Shown piece after piece: positions 6,169 through 6,190 of a stretch of 6,190 bases of DNA (its first letter is position 1; every line of letters begins with the position of its first letter). The translations under genes and the position numbers were made by a program. The notes under the pieces are model-generated. The model was not told where the DNA came from. It saw only the letters and a program-made list of their open reading frames with translations, and did no database searches. The stretch comes from JAJRZX01 sp964407495 (GTDB lineage Bacteria; Desulfobacterota; GWC2-55-46; JADFVP01), in NCBI GenBank assembly GCA_964407495.1, contig CAYOVP010000080.1, forward strand, positions 1 to 6,190, written 5' to 3'.

Positions 6169-6185
6169 TCCTTACTTTCTTTTGG
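6153..6185. repeat. Perfect 10-bp inverted repeat at the window edge
   Basis: CCAAAAGAAA (6153-6162) and TTTCTTTTGG (6176-6185) are exact inverted copies with 13 bases between them, and the pair overlaps the right end of the preceding palindrome by two bases. The segment CCTTACTTTCTTTTGG could also be the left half of a larger palindrome continuing past the window. There is no T run after it. Confidence 0.55.
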
Positions 6186-6190
6186 AAAAA

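Noticed and set aside
6138..6185. Intrinsic terminator for guaB
   Set aside because: Both stems are good, but each is followed by A-rich rather than T-rich sequence on the plus strand, and the minus strand has no suitable T run either.

Overview
The window is ordinary bacterial chromosome, not a mobile island. The protein families and a secreted SBBP-repeat protein suggest a Gram-negative environmental bacterium. Ile ATA and Arg AGG codons are frequent in all genes, a habit I associate with Thermodesulfobacteriota ('Deltaproteobacteria') and Nitrospirota-like lineages. The lineage is an inference and cannot be fixed from this sequence.

Layout, left to right. A minus-strand gene (38-2533) encodes an 831-residue exported protein: signal peptide, an N-terminal domain typical of SBBP proteins, seven tandem repeats of about 64 residues (probably one seven-bladed beta-propeller), and a C-terminal Ig-like domain with two cysteines. 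A 603-bp divergent intergenic region (2534-3136) follows. It carries a minus-strand promoter for the SBBP gene, a strong minus-strand intrinsic terminator at 2809-2844, a cluster of small hairpins upstream of that terminator (a candidate structured RNA of unknown class), and a plus-strand promoter for the next operon. A tight plus-strand operon occupies 3137-6103: a gamma-class carbonic anhydrase-like protein (TTG start), a short Ppx/GppA phosphatase, and IMP dehydrogenase guaB, with gaps of 3 and 6 bp. The last 87 bp after guaB hold nested palindromes that look like a dispersed intergenic repeat, cut by the window edge.

How the genes may work together. IMP dehydrogenase makes XMP, committing IMP to guanine nucleotides. 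The Ppx/GppA enzyme degrades polyphosphate and, in some family members, converts pppGpp to ppGpp. Placing the two in one transcript could connect guanine nucleotide supply with the stringent response, but that is inference. The carbonic anhydrase-like protein has the full metal-binding histidine set and is probably a housekeeping metalloenzyme. The SBBP protein is transcribed separately, in the opposite direction, and nothing in the sequence ties it to the operon.

The least explained element is the putative minus-strand RNA between the two promoters. I could not match it to a known riboswitch, 6S, SRP, tmRNA or RNase P RNA by eye.
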